A stretch of 64,000 nt of DNA, taken from MedAcidi-G1 sp000817085. Its GTDB lineage: Bacteria > Actinomycetota > Acidimicrobiia > Acidimicrobiales > MedAcidi-G1. Position 1 is the first letter of the stretch, and each line of letters begins with the position of its first letter. A model generated the notes under the pieces. That model was not told where the DNA came from. It worked only from the letters and a program-made list of their open reading frames with translations, and did not search any database. The stretch lies in the NCBI GenBank assembly GCA_045568635.1, contig JBJLAO010000001.1, forward strand, positions 372,001 through 436,000, in the 5' to 3' direction. The translations under genes were made by a program, and so were the position numbers. This document shows positions 8,560 through 17,025 of this stretch, one piece after another.

Positions 8560-9549
8560 TCAAACAGTTAATGCTTCCCACCCTCCTCTAACACCTTTAA
8601 TAATTAGAGGAATATCCAAGTATTTGAGAGATTTTTCCACCGGGCTCAAAATATCTTTCTCAGGAAGAAATACTTCAACTCGATCAGATTGTTCGATCCG
8701 GACCAGATCTGCAATAAATGGAACGAGACAGACATCGACACCTACTGAGAAAACAAGAAGGACACTTGCACCTGTTTCATCGATCCCAGTTGCTGCTGCT
8801 GGCATCGTCTCGCGAAGTGACTCTCTTTCTCTGGGTGGATCAACGCAAGTTAAACTTTTAAAACCGAACATTTCTGGATTGGCTAGAGCATCTGATCTAA
8901 GCCATCTTTCTCGCGCTAGTCTCGCAAGTGGATGGAACCCAGACCCTGGATTTCGATAAGAGCTAACAATCTCCACTGCTGATGAAAGAACCTCTGGTAA
9001 TGGCCTACCGCTACTTATTAGTGAATTAGCTTCACGGTCAAACCTTCCAACCCCCACTTCAATTTCACCATCAGAAACCCTAATTACTTCAAGTCCTAAG
9101 ATCTCACCCTTCCAGGTCCCACACTCACAAATTGGCTGTAATCCAAATTTCAAACACATTTCATCAAATTCAGGCGGAGCAGTTTTCAAGTTATACCTGT
9201 CGGCGTTAGCAGCCGGCTTTACGCTGACTGGGTTTCCATCAGAAAGAAATAAAATAGTAGGTGAAGGCCTTAAGACACTTGCTCGTCTTTGTGTTATTTC
9301 AGCATTTTTAAGATTCTCAAAATAAATAACCAGATCAAGGTCATCCTGCGTAGTTAATTCCAGAAGAGAAGACCCCAAAAGGTTTTCTGGAGTTTCTTCG
9401 TCTGCCAGTACCCACAAAGTCGAATTGTTTCGAATCCCGTTACGAGAAGCATCTATCAGGGGCCCAACTTCTTGACCGCTACTTTCGGAAATGATTTTAC
9501 GTAATTTACTTCGGTTTAAAGATGACCGTTTTTCTTCTTCTAAAGGCAC
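8560..9549 (-). CDS. Conserved-looking protein of unknown function in the rho-rpmE-prfA operon
   Basis: 329-residue soluble protein; GTG start, no signal peptide or membrane segment. I do not recognise a named domain. A central stretch, GLEVIRVSDGEIEVGVGRFDREA (about residues 150-172, given here in parts), and HPLARLARERWLR (about 208-220) look like strongly conserved motifs, and the C-terminal third (VLLVFSVGVDVCLVPFIADL onward) reads as alternating beta/alpha. The N-terminal part resembles a nuclease-like or Rossmann fold only vaguely. It lies between rpmE and prfA on the same strand, with a 29-bp gap after rpmE, so it is co-transcribed with translation/termination genes. My recollection is that related proteins occupy this site in other Acidimicrobiia; that is not verified here. 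Confidence 0.75.
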   Translation of the reverse strand: MPLEEEKRSSLNRSKLRKIISESSGQEVGPLIDASRNGIRNNSTLWVLADEETPENLLGSSLLELTTQDDLDLVIYFENLKNAEITQRRASVLRPSPTILFLSDGNPVSVKPAANADRYNLKTAPPEFDEMCLKFGLQPICECGTWKGEILGLEVIRVSDGEIEVGVGRFDREANSLISSGRPLPEVLSSAVEIVSSYRNPGSGFHPLARLARERWLRSDALANPEMFGFKSLTCVDPPRERESLRETMPAAATGIDETGASVLLVFSVGVDVCLVPFIADLVRIEQSDRVEVFLPEKDILSPVEKSLKYLDIPLIIKGVRGGWEALTV

Positions 9550-9578
9550 TTTTCTGTAAGTTTTATCTTCAGCTAGTT

Positions 9579-9839
9579 CTACTCGGAACCTTTTTTACGA
9601 CCTTTGCCATACCTGCGTTCAAATCTTTCAACTCGACCGGCTGTATCGATTATCTGCATCTTGCCAGTAAAAAATGGGTGGCTTGCAGATGAAACTTCAA
9701 CTTTTACTAACGGGTATTCAACCCCATCGACAAGTGTTGTTTCTGCGGTCTCAGCTGTTGAAGGAATCAAAAAGGTGGTTCCTTCACTAGTGTCTTGGAA
9801 CGCAACCGTTCTATATTGAGGATGTATTTCAGATCTCAT
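9579..9839 (-). CDS. rpmE2: 50S ribosomal protein L31, type B (zinc-independent)
   Basis: 86 residues beginning MRSEIHPQYRTVAFQDTSEG and containing SHPFFTGKMQIIDTAGRVERFERRYG. There is no Cys, so this is the C-minus (type B) form that does not hold zinc, and it is longer than the C-plus form. It follows rho by 50 bp on the same strand, the usual position of rpmE. Confidence 0.93.
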   Translation of the reverse strand: MRSEIHPQYRTVAFQDTSEGTTFLIPSTAETAETTLVDGVEYPLVKVEVSSASHPFFTGKMQIIDTAGRVERFERRYGKGRKKGSE

Positions 9840-9889
9840 AGCAGTCCAGTCTGTTGGTATTGTTTCCTATTAACAACCTTGATTTAAAT

Positions 9890-11551
9890 TCAAGAAGATT
9901 CTATTGAAGGACCTTTGGCGACTTCTGCCAAAAATTCATCATTATTAGGAAAAGTTTTTAGTCGATCTATTAGTAATTCCAAGCCCGCACCTGAACCATT
10001 GTCTCCATCTGAAGCTAAACCGTTTAAAACTCGCCTTAGTTTCCACACCTGATTCAATTGCTTACGGTCAAATAAGAGTTCTTCATGACGGGTTGATGAA
10101 GCATTGACATCGATAGCCGGATAAACACGCCTTTCCGCTATTCTCCTATCCAAACGAAGCTCCATGTTGCCTGTCCCCTTGAACTCTTCGAATATTACCT
10201 CGTCCATTTTTGACCCTGTTTCCACCAAAGCTGTAGCCAAAATAGTCAAAGAACCACCTTCTTCAACATTTCTAGCAGCACCAAAAAATTTCTTTGGAGG
10301 ATACAAAGCTCCACTATCAACACCACCAGACATAATTCGACCTGTTGCTGGAGCAGCTAAATTATATGCCCTGGCTAATCTTGTGATTCCGTCAAGAATG
10401 ATCACCACATCTTGCCCATATTCAACGAGTCTCCGCGCCCTCTCGATAGTTACTTCAGCAATAGCAGTATGCTCCTCTGCTGGTCTATCAAAAGTCGAAG
10501 CGGCAACTTCGCCATTGATAAGCCACCTTTTCATATCGGTGACCTCTTCAGGTCTTTCGTCAACTAGCAAGACAATCAATTTAACTTCAGGATTATTTGT
10601 CTCTATTGATCGCGCTATCTGTTTCATGATTGTTGTCTTACCAGCCTTCGGCGGTGAGACAATAAGACCCCTCTGCCCCTTACCTATTGGGGATAGAAGG
10701 TCAACAATGCGAGCAGTCATATTAGATGGATCGGCGGCTAATTCAAGGTTTAATCTTTCATCAGGAAAGAGAGGCGTTAAATCTTCAAAGTGAGGTCGAG
10801 TCAGCGCATCTTCGGGTGGATTCCCATTTACAGTATCTAGTCGCAATAAAGCAGGGTTTTTTTCACTTCTATTTGCTGGCCTTGCTCCACCAACAAGATA
10901 GTCACCACGTCGAAGATCAAACTGTTTGACCTGCTTTACAGACACATAAGCATCTTGCTTAGAAGGGCGGAATCCTGTCGTTCTCAAAAAACCATAGCCT
11001 TCATTTCTCAAATCTAAATAGCCCTCTATCGAAACGGGGTCACCATCCCAGGAGTCATCTTGGCCTTCTGGTCCTCTACCTCGACGCCGCCTACGGCGGT
11101 TTCCAGGTTCCGTATAGTCATTACTACGTTTTTCTCTATTGTTACTAGAATTTCTTGATTCGTAATCTTTACTAGAAGTTGTTCGACTTTTGCTGGAGCT
11201 GTCAGAGTTTTCGGATTTCACAGACTTAACGGGATCGTCATCCTTACTTTCTTCTTCAGACTCATTTTTGAGATCTACCTCCCAATCGGCTAAAGGTTCT
11301 TCCTTTGTGTCTGTTGTTCCTTCTTGATCACCTATGGCTGTGTCTTTTGCTGACTCCTCAGTATTAACAGAAGACTCTTCAGTTTTCGCAGAGGAAGAAG
11401 CTCCTCCCGAAGCTAAATCAAGTATCAACTCAACTATCTCCGCTTTCCTTGCACGCGAAGCAGGTTTTCCTCCTAAAGCCGTGGCAATGGTAATAAGTTC
11501 ATCTCGCCCTTTGGCTTCCAATGAATCGCTTTGTAACTCAGTCGAGTCCAT
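9890..11551 (-). CDS. rho: Transcription termination factor Rho
   Basis: 553 residues, RNA-dependent ATPase that ends transcription. An N-terminal SAP-like domain (about 10-45) is followed by a long insertion (about 50-168) that is Ser/Glu/Lys-rich and ends in an Arg tract, as usual in Actinobacteria. The RNA-binding cold-shock-like domain is about 170-245, Walker A SPPKAGKTT at 299-307, then LLVDERPEEVTDM and the secondary RNA-binding region GGVDSGALYPPKKF. In a genome with almost no room for intrinsic terminators, Rho is likely to carry much of the termination load. Upstream leader has a promoter-like pair and a hairpin. Confidence 0.95.
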   Translation of the reverse strand: MDSTELQSDSLEAKGRDELITIATALGGKPASRARKAEIVELILDLASGGASSSAKTEESSVNTEESAKDTAIGDQEGTTDTKEEPLADWEVDLKNESEEESKDDDPVKSVKSENSDSSSKSRTTSSKDYESRNSSNNREKRSNDYTEPGNRRRRRRGRGPEGQDDSWDGDPVSIEGYLDLRNEGYGFLRTTGFRPSKQDAYVSVKQVKQFDLRRGDYLVGGARPANRSEKNPALLRLDTVNGNPPEDALTRPHFEDLTPLFPDERLNLELAADPSNMTARIVDLLSPIGKGQRGLIVSPPKAGKTTIMKQIARSIETNNPEVKLIVLLVDERPEEVTDMKRWLINGEVAASTFDRPAEEHTAIAEVTIERARRLVEYGQDVVIILDGITRLARAYNLAAPATGRIMSGGVDSGALYPPKKFFGAARNVEEGGSLTILATALVETGSKMDEVIFEEFKGTGNMELRLDRRIAERRVYPAIDVNASSTRHEELLFDRKQLNQVWKLRRVLNGLASDGDNGSGAGLELLIDRLKTFPNNDEFLAEVAKGPSIESS

Positions 11552-11670
11552 ACTTAAACACCTCTGTGTTCTGTGTGTTGTGGGTCAAACCCTGTAGCAA
11601 ATTGGTTTAACACCGAATTGTTTGCCGTTAAACGAAACACGCTCTGGGTCGCACACTCGTGTAACCATCA

Positions 11671-11694
11671 GACCTGATGAATGCCAATCAGGCC
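11671..11694 (-). other. Hairpin in the rho 5' leader
   Basis: On the minus strand GGCCTGAT, an 8-nt loop, then ATCAGGTC: an 8-bp stem with one G-U pair, about 120 nt before the rho ATG. No U-run follows, so it is not an intrinsic terminator. Rho is often autoregulated in its leader, and this could be part of such control; that is inference. Confidence 0.35.
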
Positions 11695-11716
11695 TTTGGC
11701 CATAACGACATCTAGT

Positions 11717-11745
11717 ACTGTACGCGAACCTCAGGTAGTCGACAA
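11717..11745 (-). promoter_or_regulatory. Candidate promoter for rho
   Basis: Minus-strand TTGTCG at 11740-11745, a 17-bp spacer, and TACAGT at 11717-11722, each 4 of 6 to consensus. It sits in the 246-bp gap between the upstream kinase-like gene and rho, the largest non-coding gap in this block, which fits an internal promoter. Confidence 0.35.
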
Positions 11746-11797
11746 CACAAAAACTTAGTTAAAACAGTTTTTATTATTTTTCTATAAAATCTTTTAT

Positions 11798-12946
11798 TTA
11801 TTTAGCTAAAAGAGACTTCATAAGCTGATGTCCACGAACCAGAGGCATATCTGATACACCGGTTTCAGTATAAACACCGCCGTCCGAATCATTTTCTGAA
11901 TCAAACAACAGAAAAGGAACGGGGTCTGGTGTGTGAGTCCGAAGCGTCAAAGGAGTTGCATGATCGGGGAGCATTAACATTCTCCATGGTCCCATGTCGT
12001 CTAAGCCTGCAATTAGACCATCTAAAATACGATTGTCCCAATTCTCAAGAGACTTAACTTTAGCTTCAACATCCCCAGCATGACCTGCTTCATCGGTAGC
12101 TTCAACATGGATTATGAATAAATCTAAACCGTTCTCCAGCTCTTTAAGAGCTATATCTCTCTTACCTTCGTAGTCCGTGTCATACCAGCCGGTTGCGCCA
12201 GGGATATCACACACTTTTACATCAGCTAACTTTCCAATACCTCTTACAAGATCAACTGCTGTAACGAGACCTGCGTTCACACCATTGACTTCGGCAAATG
12301 ATGGGAGTTGAGGTTGCGTTCCCTGTCCCCATAGCCAGATTCCCGTTGCTTCCAGACTTGATGCAGCCAATATCTTTTCAGATGCAGCCATTAAATCAGA
12401 AATTTTTTGGCCCGACTTACCGGACGGCAATACGACCGGACCGCCTGTCAAATCGTGCGGAGGCACACAAACCGCATCAACAAAATCCATGGGAGCAATC
12501 ATTGCATGACGAAAACTGACACCCGGTAAAAAGGAGACACCCTCTTCTGGGTTCCCAAGTTCTTCATTTAATTGAGTAATTACCTTCGCTGCTTCCTCCG
12601 ACGAAGGGTTCCCACCCGCATAATCAATCATCACACCATCAACTACTTTTACAAAATTGCACCTAAATGCCGTTTGATCTGGACTTAATTTCACTCCAAG
12701 AGCAGCAACTTCAATCGGAGCACGTCCGGTGTGGTATTTACTTGGGTCGTAGCCGAAAATTGACATATTCCCAACATCACTTCCAGGTGGCATACCACTT
12801 GGAATTACTTCTGCTCTTCCTAAAGTGCTTTTAGCAGCAAGAGCAGCAAGATTTGGCATATTAGCTGCTTCTAAAGGAGTCCTTCCATCAAGTTCTGGAA
12901 CCGGCAAATCAGCACAGCCATCTGGCACACAAATCACGTATTTCAT
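11798..12946 (-). CDS. ApgM-type phosphoglycerate-mutase family protein; probable homoserine kinase (TIGR02535-like)
   Basis: 382 residues from the ATG at 12946, which has GAGGAA about 6 nt upstream; a longer reading to 12994 would overlap thrC and adds an unlikely acidic tail. It belongs to the alkaline-phosphatase/ApgM (archaeal-type, cofactor-independent phosphoglycerate mutase) superfamily: CVPDGCADLP near the N-terminus, PPGSDVGNMSIFGYDP with the Ser nucleophile, EATDEAGHAGD, LPDHATPLTLRTHTPDPVPF with metal-binding Asp/His. It stands exactly where thrB lies in actinobacterial argS-lysA-hom-thrC-thrB-rho clusters, and no GHMP homoserine kinase is in the window. The family TIGR02535 was named proposed homoserine kinase on this kind of evidence. 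So the likely job is homoserine to O-phosphohomoserine, with phosphoglycerate mutase as the alternative. Confidence 0.8.
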   Translation of the reverse strand: MKYVICVPDGCADLPVPELDGRTPLEAANMPNLAALAAKSTLGRAEVIPSGMPPGSDVGNMSIFGYDPSKYHTGRAPIEVAALGVKLSPDQTAFRCNFVKVVDGVMIDYAGGNPSSEEAAKVITQLNEELGNPEEGVSFLPGVSFRHAMIAPMDFVDAVCVPPHDLTGGPVVLPSGKSGQKISDLMAASEKILAASSLEATGIWLWGQGTQPQLPSFAEVNGVNAGLVTAVDLVRGIGKLADVKVCDIPGATGWYDTDYEGKRDIALKELENGLDLFIIHVEATDEAGHAGDVEAKVKSLENWDNRILDGLIAGLDDMGPWRMLMLPDHATPLTLRTHTPDPVPFLLFDSENDSDGGVYTETGVSDMPLVRGHQLMKSLLAK

Positions 12947-12980
12947 AATTTCCTCATCCTGGCAAGAATCTTTATCATCT

Positions 12981-14399
12981 TCACCTATTTTCATCTACTC
13001 TGGAGCAACTAATCACGTGGTCTTTCACTATTTCTAAATCGTTCGGTAACTGAGTAAAGAACTCAGGACGCTCATATAAATCAGCGAGACGATCTGGGAG
13101 AGGTGGACACTCCCCTAAAGCTCTTTCAACTGCTTTAGGAAATTTAGCTGGGTGCGCTGTAGCCAAACAAACAATTGGAATTTCAGGATCAATTTGTTTG
13201 TCTCGATGAGAATAAGCAGCTAAAACACCTATAGCAGAATGTGGATCAAGAATTACGCCTGAACTCTCTGCCTCTGAGGAGATGCACCTGACGACTGCTT
13301 CATCATCGAAACTGTACCCAGCCCAACTATTAGAAAACTTGGCCTCAATTTCAGAGTCGATTTTAACATTTCCGTCTGACCGGAACTTTTCAAAAAGATT
13401 CTTTACCTTCTCTCCATCTCGTTCGAACAGTTCGAAAATAAATCTTTCTAAATTAGATGAGATTTGAATATCCATACTCGGAGAAAGAGTTGGTATAACT
13501 TCACTAATTTTCATTTCAGCCGAAGTAAAGAACTGCGTGAGAATATCATTTTTATTACTTGCAACCAATAATTTGGGTATGTTCAAACCACAATTTCGAG
13601 CGGCATGACCAGCAAATACATTTCCGAAATTTCCAGTAGGAACTGAAAAAATTACTGGTTGATCGTGAGACCCTATTCTTTCAGAAGCCACCACATAATA
13701 AACGATCTGGGCCATAACCCTCGCCCAGTTAATCGAATTAACAGCTCCCAGTTTCAGTTTCTTTCTGTAGTCAAGATCGTTAAACATCGCTTTAACCAAA
13801 TCTTGACAATCATCAAAAGTCCCCTCAATAGCAACATTATGTACATTAAAAGAATCGACTGTAGTCATCTGTCTCCGCTGCACGTCGGAAACTCTGCCCG
13901 AAGGATGAAGAATCACTATGTCCAAATTCTGTCGACCCTTACAAGCTTCAATTGCCGCAGAACCTGTATCCCCAGAGGTCGCCCCTACGATCGTAAGGTG
14001 CTCTCCACGACTATTTAATTCATAATCAAAGAGCTCTCCGACTAGTTGGAGAGCGATATCTTTAAAAGCAAGAGTGGGTCCATGAAACAACTCCATCAAG
14101 AAAATTTGCTTATCTAGTTCGGTTAACGAAACAACTTCTTGCACGTCGAAAGACTTATAAGCCTCATCTATGATTTTCTTTAACGTTTCCTCACTAAGAC
14201 TTCCTGCTGTAAACAGGTTCATGACCTCAAAGGCTGTTTCTAAATAATTTCCACTGCCCGATCCACTGAATGATGGCCATTTATCTGGAACGTATAAACC
14301 TCCATCATCGGCGAGACCAGTCAACAAAGCTTCGCTAAAGGTTTTTTCTGGTGCTGAACCTCTTGTACTTATGTACTTCACTCGAACCTCTTGACTCAA
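12981..14399 (-). CDS. thrC: Threonine synthase
   Basis: 472-residue PLP enzyme converting O-phosphohomoserine to threonine. It is the long ThrC form: N-terminal KYISTRGSAPEKTFSEALLTGLADDGGLYVP, PLP Lys113 in HGPTLAFKDIALQ, GATSGDTGSAAIEA and NFGNVFAG. It overlaps hom by 4 nt (ATGA) and is 34 bp before the putative homoserine kinase that would supply its substrate. Confidence 0.94.
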   Translation of the reverse strand: MSQEVRVKYISTRGSAPEKTFSEALLTGLADDGGLYVPDKWPSFSGSGSGNYLETAFEVMNLFTAGSLSEETLKKIIDEAYKSFDVQEVVSLTELDKQIFLMELFHGPTLAFKDIALQLVGELFDYELNSRGEHLTIVGATSGDTGSAAIEACKGRQNLDIVILHPSGRVSDVQRRQMTTVDSFNVHNVAIEGTFDDCQDLVKAMFNDLDYRKKLKLGAVNSINWARVMAQIVYYVVASERIGSHDQPVIFSVPTGNFGNVFAGHAARNCGLNIPKLLVASNKNDILTQFFTSAEMKISEVIPTLSPSMDIQISSNLERFIFELFERDGEKVKNLFEKFRSDGNVKIDSEIEAKFSNSWAGYSFDDEAVVRCISSEAESSGVILDPHSAIGVLAAYSHRDKQIDPEIPIVCLATAHPAKFPKAVERALGECPPLPDRLADLYERPEFFTQLPNDLEIVKDHVISCSRVDENR

Positions 14400-15700
14400 T
14401 CGACACCGGTAACCCTGAGCACGGTACCCACACTTCTGACTGCTTCTAACTCGTTTAAAGCCTCAATCGCTGATTGGAAATCTCTTTCTAAAGCTTTATG
14501 AGTAATAAAAATAAGCCTTGCTTCACTATCGAGGCCCTCTTGTTCCATTGATCGTATCGAAACACGATGTTCCCCGAGAATAGTAGCTACTTGGGCAAGT
14601 ACACCTGGTTGGTCATCAACTTCTACTTCTAAGAAATACTGGCTTTCTAGATCTGCAATTGGCGAAATTTTCATGAGTTTAAATTCACCAATTGAAGCAC
14701 TATTAGATCTTTTTAAATTGCAGGAAGCATCGATCAAATCACCCAGTACTGCTGATGCTGTAGGTGCTCCTCCAGCGCCTCTTCCATAGAACATCAACTC
14801 TCCCATTGCGTCGCCTTCAACAAAAATGGCATTAAAACTTTCGCGAACTGTGGCCAAAGGATGCGTTAAAGGAATCATGCTTGGATGCACTCGAACACAC
14901 AAAGCATCTTCGCCATCGATTTTTTGTTTTTCTGCGATGGCTAAAAGCTTTATGCAGTGGTTTAAACGGTGCGCAAAGTCTATATCTTCAGGAGTTATCT
15001 TCGTAATTCCCTCAACATGAACGTCGCTAAATGTGACTTGGCCTCCAAATGCAAAGCTTGCAATGATCGCGGCTTTAGCAGCTGCATCGTGACCTTCAAC
15101 ATCAGCTGTTGGATCGCTTTCCGCATATCCAAGCTTTTGTGCCTCCTCGAGTGCGTTTTTAAATGGCATATTCTCTTCGGTCATTTTTGTGAGGATAAAA
15201 TTTGTCGTTCCATTTACTATTCCCATCACTCGTGTAATTGGTTCTCCCGCTAAAGACTCACGCAAAGGGCGCATAATTGGAATCGCAGCTGCAACAGCGG
15301 CTTCAAATAAAAGATCAACTTCAGATTCTTTTGCTAAAGAATACAACTCGCCTCCGTGAGCAGCTAAAAGTTCCTTATTTGCTGTTACTACAGGTTTTCC
15401 TAGTTCAAGAGCTTTCAAGATCAGCTCTTTAGATGGTTCAATTCCTCCAATTACTTCAACAACAACATCTACTTCAGGACTCTCAATAACTGAATTAGAA
15501 TCGTTGGTGAATAAGGATGGGTCTAATGGCACGTCTCGCGATTGCGAAACATCACGAACGGCCACCATGACAACAGCAAGTTTTAGTCCTGTGCGTTCTG
15601 CAATAGCGTCGCTCTGTTCATCAATTAATTTACACAGAGAAGCTCCGACCGTTCCACAGCCCAAAAGTCCTATGTTTACATTAACTAATTCCATACTCAT
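14396..15700 (-). CDS. hom: Homoserine dehydrogenase with ACT domain
   Basis: 434 residues. NAD(P)-binding GLLGCGTVGAS near 12-22, catalytic region VMGIVNGTTNFILTKM and EDPTADVEG-like segment (ESDPTADVEGHDAAAKAAI), then a C-terminal ACT domain (about 350-430; FLEVEVDDQPGVLAQVATIL) for feedback control by threonine. Reduces aspartate semialdehyde to homoserine. ATG at 15700, with a second possible ATG two codons later; no strong Shine-Dalgarno, but a 6-bp stem (CAGTAC/GTACTG) lies just upstream. Confidence 0.94.
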   Translation of the reverse strand: MSMELVNVNIGLLGCGTVGASLCKLIDEQSDAIAERTGLKLAVVMVAVRDVSQSRDVPLDPSLFTNDSNSVIESPEVDVVVEVIGGIEPSKELILKALELGKPVVTANKELLAAHGGELYSLAKESEVDLLFEAAVAAAIPIMRPLRESLAGEPITRVMGIVNGTTNFILTKMTEENMPFKNALEEAQKLGYAESDPTADVEGHDAAAKAAIIASFAFGGQVTFSDVHVEGITKITPEDIDFAHRLNHCIKLLAIAEKQKIDGEDALCVRVHPSMIPLTHPLATVRESFNAIFVEGDAMGELMFYGRGAGGAPTASAVLGDLIDASCNLKRSNSASIGEFKLMKISPIADLESQYFLEVEVDDQPGVLAQVATILGEHRVSIRSMEQEGLDSEARLIFITHKALERDFQSAIEALNELEAVRSVGTVLRVTGVD

Positions 15701-15753
15701 ACAGTACTTGGCGAAAGGCTGTAGTCAGGTACTGTTTTAAGTTCTTTAATATG

Positions 15754-17025
15754 TTAGATGTCACGTCTTGTTAAATCTTCGTATGTTTCTCTCGCTACGA
15801 CCAATCGTGGAGATCCATCCGACACAAAAACTACTGCTGGTCTAAGCATTTGATTGTAATTCGACCCCATTGAGTGGCCATAAGCACCCGTTACTGGAGT
15901 GGCAAGAATATCTCCTACTGACAGATCTTCAGGCACCCATGCCTCTTTTATGAGAAAATCGCCGGACTCGCAATGTTTGCCCACAAGACGCACAGGATTT
16001 TGCCGCTCAGCTTGACTAGATCGCGGTAAGAAAGTCTCGTACCCAGACCCGTAAAGTGCTGGTCTAGGATTATCACTCATTCCGCCATCAACCGAAACAT
16101 AAGTTCTATGGTCGGGGACTTCTTTTATTGTTCCCACTGTGTAAAGAGTTACGGCTGCACTAGCAACTATTGAACGACCCGGCTCTGAACCGACTAAAGA
16201 TTCAACTCCAGCATCTGAGCAGGCATCAAAAATAGCAGCTGCCCACTCTTGTATAGAGGGAGCGGATTCTCCTTCGACGTAGGGGACTCCCAACCCTCCG
16301 CCGACTACCAGCTCAGGAAAATTATAAGGAGCAGCAAATTCTGCTAACACTCCGACTGCTTTTGCAAATGGCTGAACGTCGAAAACCTGACTACCAATAT
16401 GGGCATGCAATCCGAGTAATTCTAAATTTTTAGAACTTCGAGCTCTCTCAACGGCTTCTTCGGCCACACCTGATCTGACTGTAAAACCAAATTTTGAATC
16501 TTCTTGCCCCGTCGAAACGAATTCATGAGTGTGAGCTTCAACTCCGGGAGTGACTCGTAGAAGAATTTTAGTTGATGTATTGAGATCTGCACACAGTCCC
16601 TCTAAACGATCAAGTTCGTTAAAAGAATCTACGACTATGCGGCCTACCCCTTCCAAAAGAGCCATGCGGAGTTCTTCGAGACTCTTATTATTTCCGTGCA
16701 TCACTATTCGTTCACCGGGTACATTAGCTTTTCGAGCTATGTGCAATTCCCCACCGGTTGCAACATCAAGATTCATGCCTTCCTCGTAAGCAAGTCTTGC
16801 CATCTCAGTGCAAAGAAAAGCTTTTGTGGCGTATGCAACATTGCCATCGAAAGCTTTCACCGCTTCGCGGCATCTTGATCGCAAATGTGCTTCGTCATAG
16901 ACAAAAAGTGGCGTCCCAAATTCAGCCGCAAGTTCTAATAAGTCGCAACCCCCTATGAGAGTGTGTCCCTCTGATGAAATATCTGTGGTATCAGGCAACA
17001 AGTCAAGTGGTATAGGGCCTGCCAT
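15754..17025 (-). CDS. lysA: Diaminopimelate decarboxylase
   Basis: 423-residue fold III PLP enzyme, last step of lysine synthesis. PLP Lys68 in VAYATKAFLC, HGNNKS, the GGGLGVPY loop, EPGRSIV and the active-site Cys in GKHCESGDFL are all present. Its start overlaps the last base of argS, a coupled arrangement. Confidence 0.95.
   Translation of the reverse strand: MAGPIPLDLLPDTTDISSEGHTLIGGCDLLELAAEFGTPLFVYDEAHLRSRCREAVKAFDGNVAYATKAFLCTEMARLAYEEGMNLDVATGGELHIARKANVPGERIVMHGNNKSLEELRMALLEGVGRIVVDSFNELDRLEGLCADLNTSTKILLRVTPGVEAHTHEFVSTGQEDSKFGFTVRSGVAEEAVERARSSKNLELLGLHAHIGSQVFDVQPFAKAVGVLAEFAAPYNFPELVVGGGLGVPYVEGESAPSIQEWAAAIFDACSDAGVESLVGSEPGRSIVASAAVTLYTVGTIKEVPDHRTYVSVDGGMSDNPRPALYGSGYETFLPRSSQAERQNPVRLVGKHCESGDFLIKEAWVPEDLSVGDILATPVTGAYGHSMGSNYNQMLRPAVVFVSDGSPRLVVARETYEDLTRRDI

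Noticed and set aside
10164..10793. Plus-strand open frame of 209 codons inside rho
   Set aside because: Antisense to the strongly conserved Rho ATPase domain; composition is that of a shadow frame.
12947..12994. N-terminal extension of the ApgM-like gene
   Set aside because: It overlaps thrC and adds an acidic tail; the inner ATG has a Shine-Dalgarno and the family start sequence.
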